A DNA stretch of 64,000 nt. Origin: Pseudosulfitobacter sp. DSM 107133 (GTDB lineage: Bacteria; Pseudomonadota; Alphaproteobacteria; Rhodobacterales; Rhodobacteraceae). Position numbers and translations under genes: made by a program. The stretch covers positions 71,501 to 135,500 of the forward strand of contig NZ_CP085158.1 of assembly GCF_022788695.1 (NCBI RefSeq), given 5' to 3'. The first letter of the stretch is position 1; each line of letters starts with the position of its first letter. The notes below the pieces were generated by a model. The model did no database searches. It saw only the letters and a list, made by a program, of their open reading frames with translations, and was not told the DNA's origin. Shown piece after piece: positions 62,058-64,000 of the stretch.

Positions 62058-63221
62058 ATGTATAAGCGCCAAACTCATCACTTTGTGCAATCCGCGCTCG
62101 AGAGCCAAGCTGCTGTTGTCCTCCTCGGCCCCCGGCAGGTTGGGAAAACCACGCTCGCTCTAGACATCGCTTCGGAGCAACCATCGGTATACCTTGATCT
62201 AGAACGAGATGCGGACAGGCAGATCCTGACCGAACCGGATCTATATCTGGATGAACAGGCGGGAAAACTCGTCATCCTCGATGAGGTGCAGCAGATGCCT
62301 GGCCTGTTCAAGAGCCTGCGTGGTCAGATCGACCAGCGCAGGCGGGCCGGTTTTCGAGCGGGCCAGTTTCTGCTCTTGGGATCAGCCTCCAACGTCCTAC
62401 TCCAACAGTCGGCAGAATCCCTTGCTGGACGTGTCAGGTATATCGAAATGCCCCCTCTACAGCTTACTGAGGTGGGGGCTGATCAGTTGAATGCGCTCTG
62501 GCTGCGTGGTGGCTTTCCTGACAGCTTCATGGCTTCAAGCGATCAAGCCAGCATGGATTGGCGTCTAGATTTTCTGCGTACATATCTGGAACGTGACATC
62601 CCTGCCCTCGGACCGCGTATTCCAGCCGCAACCTTGCGGCGTTTCTGGACAATGCTTGCGCATGTGCAAGGTGGTCTATTGAACGCTGCAGCCCTCGCCG
62701 AGGGGCTGGGCGTCTCCGGCCAAACGATTGGACGCTACCTCGATCTGCTCGTTGATCTCATGCTGGTGCGGCGACTGCAGCCCTGGCATGAGAATGTCGG
62801 CAAGCGTTTGGTGAAATCGCCAAAGGTTTATGTCCGCGACAGCGGGGTCGTGCATGCCCTGTTAAGCATTGGGACAATCGAGGGCTTGCTCGGGCACCCC
62901 GTCGTTGGCGGCAGTTGGGAAGGGTTCTGTATCGAGGCCCTTCTTGCCGCTGCACCAACCGGCACCGAACCCTTCTTCTATCGCACTTCTGCCGGAGCTG
63001 AACTTGACTTGGTCCTTCGCCTGCCTGGGGGCGACATCTGGGCCGTTGAGATCAAGCGCACGACTGCGCCAAAGGTCTCGCGCGGGTTCTATGTGGGCGC
63101 GGAAGACATCAAGGCCAGCCGGAAGCTGTTGATCTACGCCGGAGAGCATGACGTCCCCGTGGCCGAAGGCGTTCGTGCAATGCCTCTTGAGCAAGGGATC
63201 GGGCTGTTGAGAGCACTATAG
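62058..63221 (+). CDS. AAA_14 ATPase with DUF4143 domain
   Basis: 387 residues from the ATG at 62058. The N-terminal P-loop ATPase has GPRQVGKTTLALDIASE and LVILDEVQQMPGLFKSLRGQ. The C-terminal DUF4143 part has ELDLVLRLPGGDIWAVEIKR, whose Asp and ExK are the signature of the PD-(D/E)xK nuclease fold. The cellular role of this family is unknown. It lies beyond the recombinases in the same direction and may be cargo or native neighbour. Confidence 0.88.
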   Translation: MYKRQTHHFVQSALESQAAVVLLGPRQVGKTTLALDIASEQPSVYLDLERDADRQILTEPDLYLDEQAGKLVILDEVQQMPGLFKSLRGQIDQRRRAGFRAGQFLLLGSASNVLLQQSAESLAGRVRYIEMPPLQLTEVGADQLNALWLRGGFPDSFMASSDQASMDWRLDFLRTYLERDIPALGPRIPAATLRRFWTMLAHVQGGLLNAAALAEGLGVSGQTIGRYLDLLVDLMLVRRLQPWHENVGKRLVKSPKVYVRDSGVVHALLSIGTIEGLLGHPVVGGSWEGFCIEALLAAAPTGTEPFFYRTSAGAELDLVLRLPGGDIWAVEIKRTTAPKVSRGFYVGAEDIKASRKLLIYAGEHDVPVAEGVRAMPLEQGIGLLRAL

Positions 63222-63238
63222 CGCAACGCTTGTTGCGC
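63221..63238. terminator. Hairpin at the end of the ATPase gene
   Basis: GCGCAAC-GCTT-GTTGCGC, a perfect 7-base stem with a 4-base loop, starts in the last base of the stop codon. No T-run follows. Confidence 0.5.
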
Positions 63239-63830
63239 ACGTGCACGAGAGTAAGGGGTCTACTTGTTTTGTTCAGTCTTAAGTACGCCGCGCATTTCCC
63301 TGTGGCATTTTTTCCGGTCCCCGCAGGTCTCCCGGTGCGTACCTGTTGCATGGAATGCACATCGCAGCGGCCGCCCCGTCTACAACGGCTGTGGCCCATC
63401 TTCCTCCCCTACCCTTCTATGCGGCGCTTCGCATCCAGCGTGGTCAGGCCTTGGTCAACCGCGCAGCTACCCTTCGGGCTGCATCAGTTTCACAAGCGCT
63501 GACAATGAAACCGCCAAAGGCTTCGGCTCAATCTCCATCTTGACCTCCGACCTGGAAATTACCATCGAACCCGTCGCGAGGTCGAACAGGACTGCCTTCG
63601 CGCAACGCGTCGCCGGACGCTCCCCGTGAGGCAAGCTGACCGAGTGCGGCGGCATCTAGAAGATTCAGAAAGGGGAGACCGGCGCTGGCTACTTCACGGT
63701 GAGCATCTGTGATCACGGCTTCAACGCAAACATGGGCAAAGCCACCAACTAGGACGGTCATCTCCTGGGGTCCGAAAGACGCGGCGTGAAACATGCATGG
63801 TTGATCGGCTTCGCTCTGGTCGGCCGACTT
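63239..63830. other. Region without a recognised gene
   Basis: Several open frames of 60-120 codons occur on both strands, but none has family-like features or a convincing start. The longest minus-strand one (63528-63839) has MTVLVGGFAHVCVEAVITDA and could be a real but unknown gene or a remnant. Confidence 0.35.
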
Positions 63831-63866
63831 AAACTCCAATCTTGAACGCGTTCAAGATTGGAGTTT
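63831..63866. repeat. Perfect 36-base palindrome
   Basis: Each half is an exact complement of the other, with no loop; the right half reads CGTTCAAGATTGGAGTTT. It could form a cruciform, a transcript hairpin, or be a head-to-head pair of terminal repeats or a recombination site. There is no downstream T-run beyond TTT. Confidence 0.85.
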
Positions 63867-64000
63867 CTGGAGCCACTGAGCCTCAAAATAAGCGCCTGAA
63901 ACCTATAGGCGCGTGGTATCTTTATCTTTTACTCAGAACCGTGCTACCATTGAAGCAGAATCGAGTCGAACTCGGACCCAACCGAAGTCAGGGCTTATAA
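63867..64000. other. Right window edge, nothing recognised
   Basis: 134 bases with no gene or site recognised. A short self-complementary run, CGAGTTCGACTCG-like on the minus strand, is not part of a tRNA. Confidence 0.4.

Noticed and set aside
63900..64000. tRNA-like sequence on the minus strand at the right edge
   Set aside because: A GAGTTCGACTC run looks like a T-arm, but no acceptor, D or anticodon arms of proper length can be drawn.

Overview
The window looks like a Rhodobacterales (Roseobacter-group) alphaproteobacterial replicon. Reasons: moderate-to-high GC, the style of the LIV-type and peptide ABC operons, remnants of an E1-type transketolase/Lrp pair and of a DUF1403-like gene, and the mix of IS5, IS6, IS66, IS21, IS3 and TniA-type elements. 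No rRNA, tRNA, CRISPR array or replication gene was recognised, so chromosome versus plasmid cannot be decided.

Region 1 (1-17.5 kb) is a catabolic block, nearly all on the minus strand. It codes for parts of two branched-chain-amino-acid-type ABC transporters, two acyl-CoA synthetases, an alpha-methylacyl-CoA racemase-like CaiB protein, an acyl-CoA dehydrogenase, a crotonase, an HSD10-like 3-hydroxyacyl-CoA dehydrogenase, a second SDR and two SCP-x-type thiolases. Together these read as uptake, activation and beta-oxidation of a carboxylic acid with a methyl branch. A perfect palindrome at 6275-6292 resembles a TetR-type operator. A divergent AraC regulator (16457) borders the block. The MerR gene next to it is split by an IS903-like element with a 9-bp target duplication.

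Region 2 (19.2-34.4 kb) is accessory and richer in A+T in the peptide-transporter part. It has an IS6 element beside a truncated HTH gene, an M19 dipeptidase with a complete Dpp/Opp-type peptide importer and LysR regulator, and a quinone-oxidoreductase gene split by an intact IS66 element with an 8-bp target duplication. It also has Lrp and LysR regulators, an NTF2-like protein, and a scar of decayed IS3, Lrp and transketolase pieces.

Region 3 (34.4-42.1 kb) is an IS21 remnant followed by two tandem TniA-TniB-TniQ transposition modules, A (35319-38823) and B (38824-42088). Each has its own type of end repeat. Module A has both ends. Module B has lost its tniQ end, where it abuts A.

Region 4 (42.1-54.9 kb) is a probable quinone/electrophile-response block. 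It has a LysR gene divergent from an MhqO-like ring-cleaving dioxygenase and an MhqD-like hydrolase, then three AraC-type genes (two of them damaged). After these come XapX, an alpha/beta hydrolase, a cysteine hydrolase, a YtcJ-like amidohydrolase, DoxX, a small GNAT, an MFS exporter and a pirin.

Region 5 (54.9-64 kb) has an IS3 stub and a wrecked DUF1403-like gene, then a third TniA-TniB-TniQ module, C (56125-59812). Module C is followed by a tyrosine recombinase, a serine recombinase and an AAA_14/DUF4143 ATPase. The right edge has no recognisable gene but carries a perfect 36-bp palindrome. Three different Tn7/Tn5053-like modules in the same orientation, on both sides of the quinone block, are the most unusual aspect of the window.
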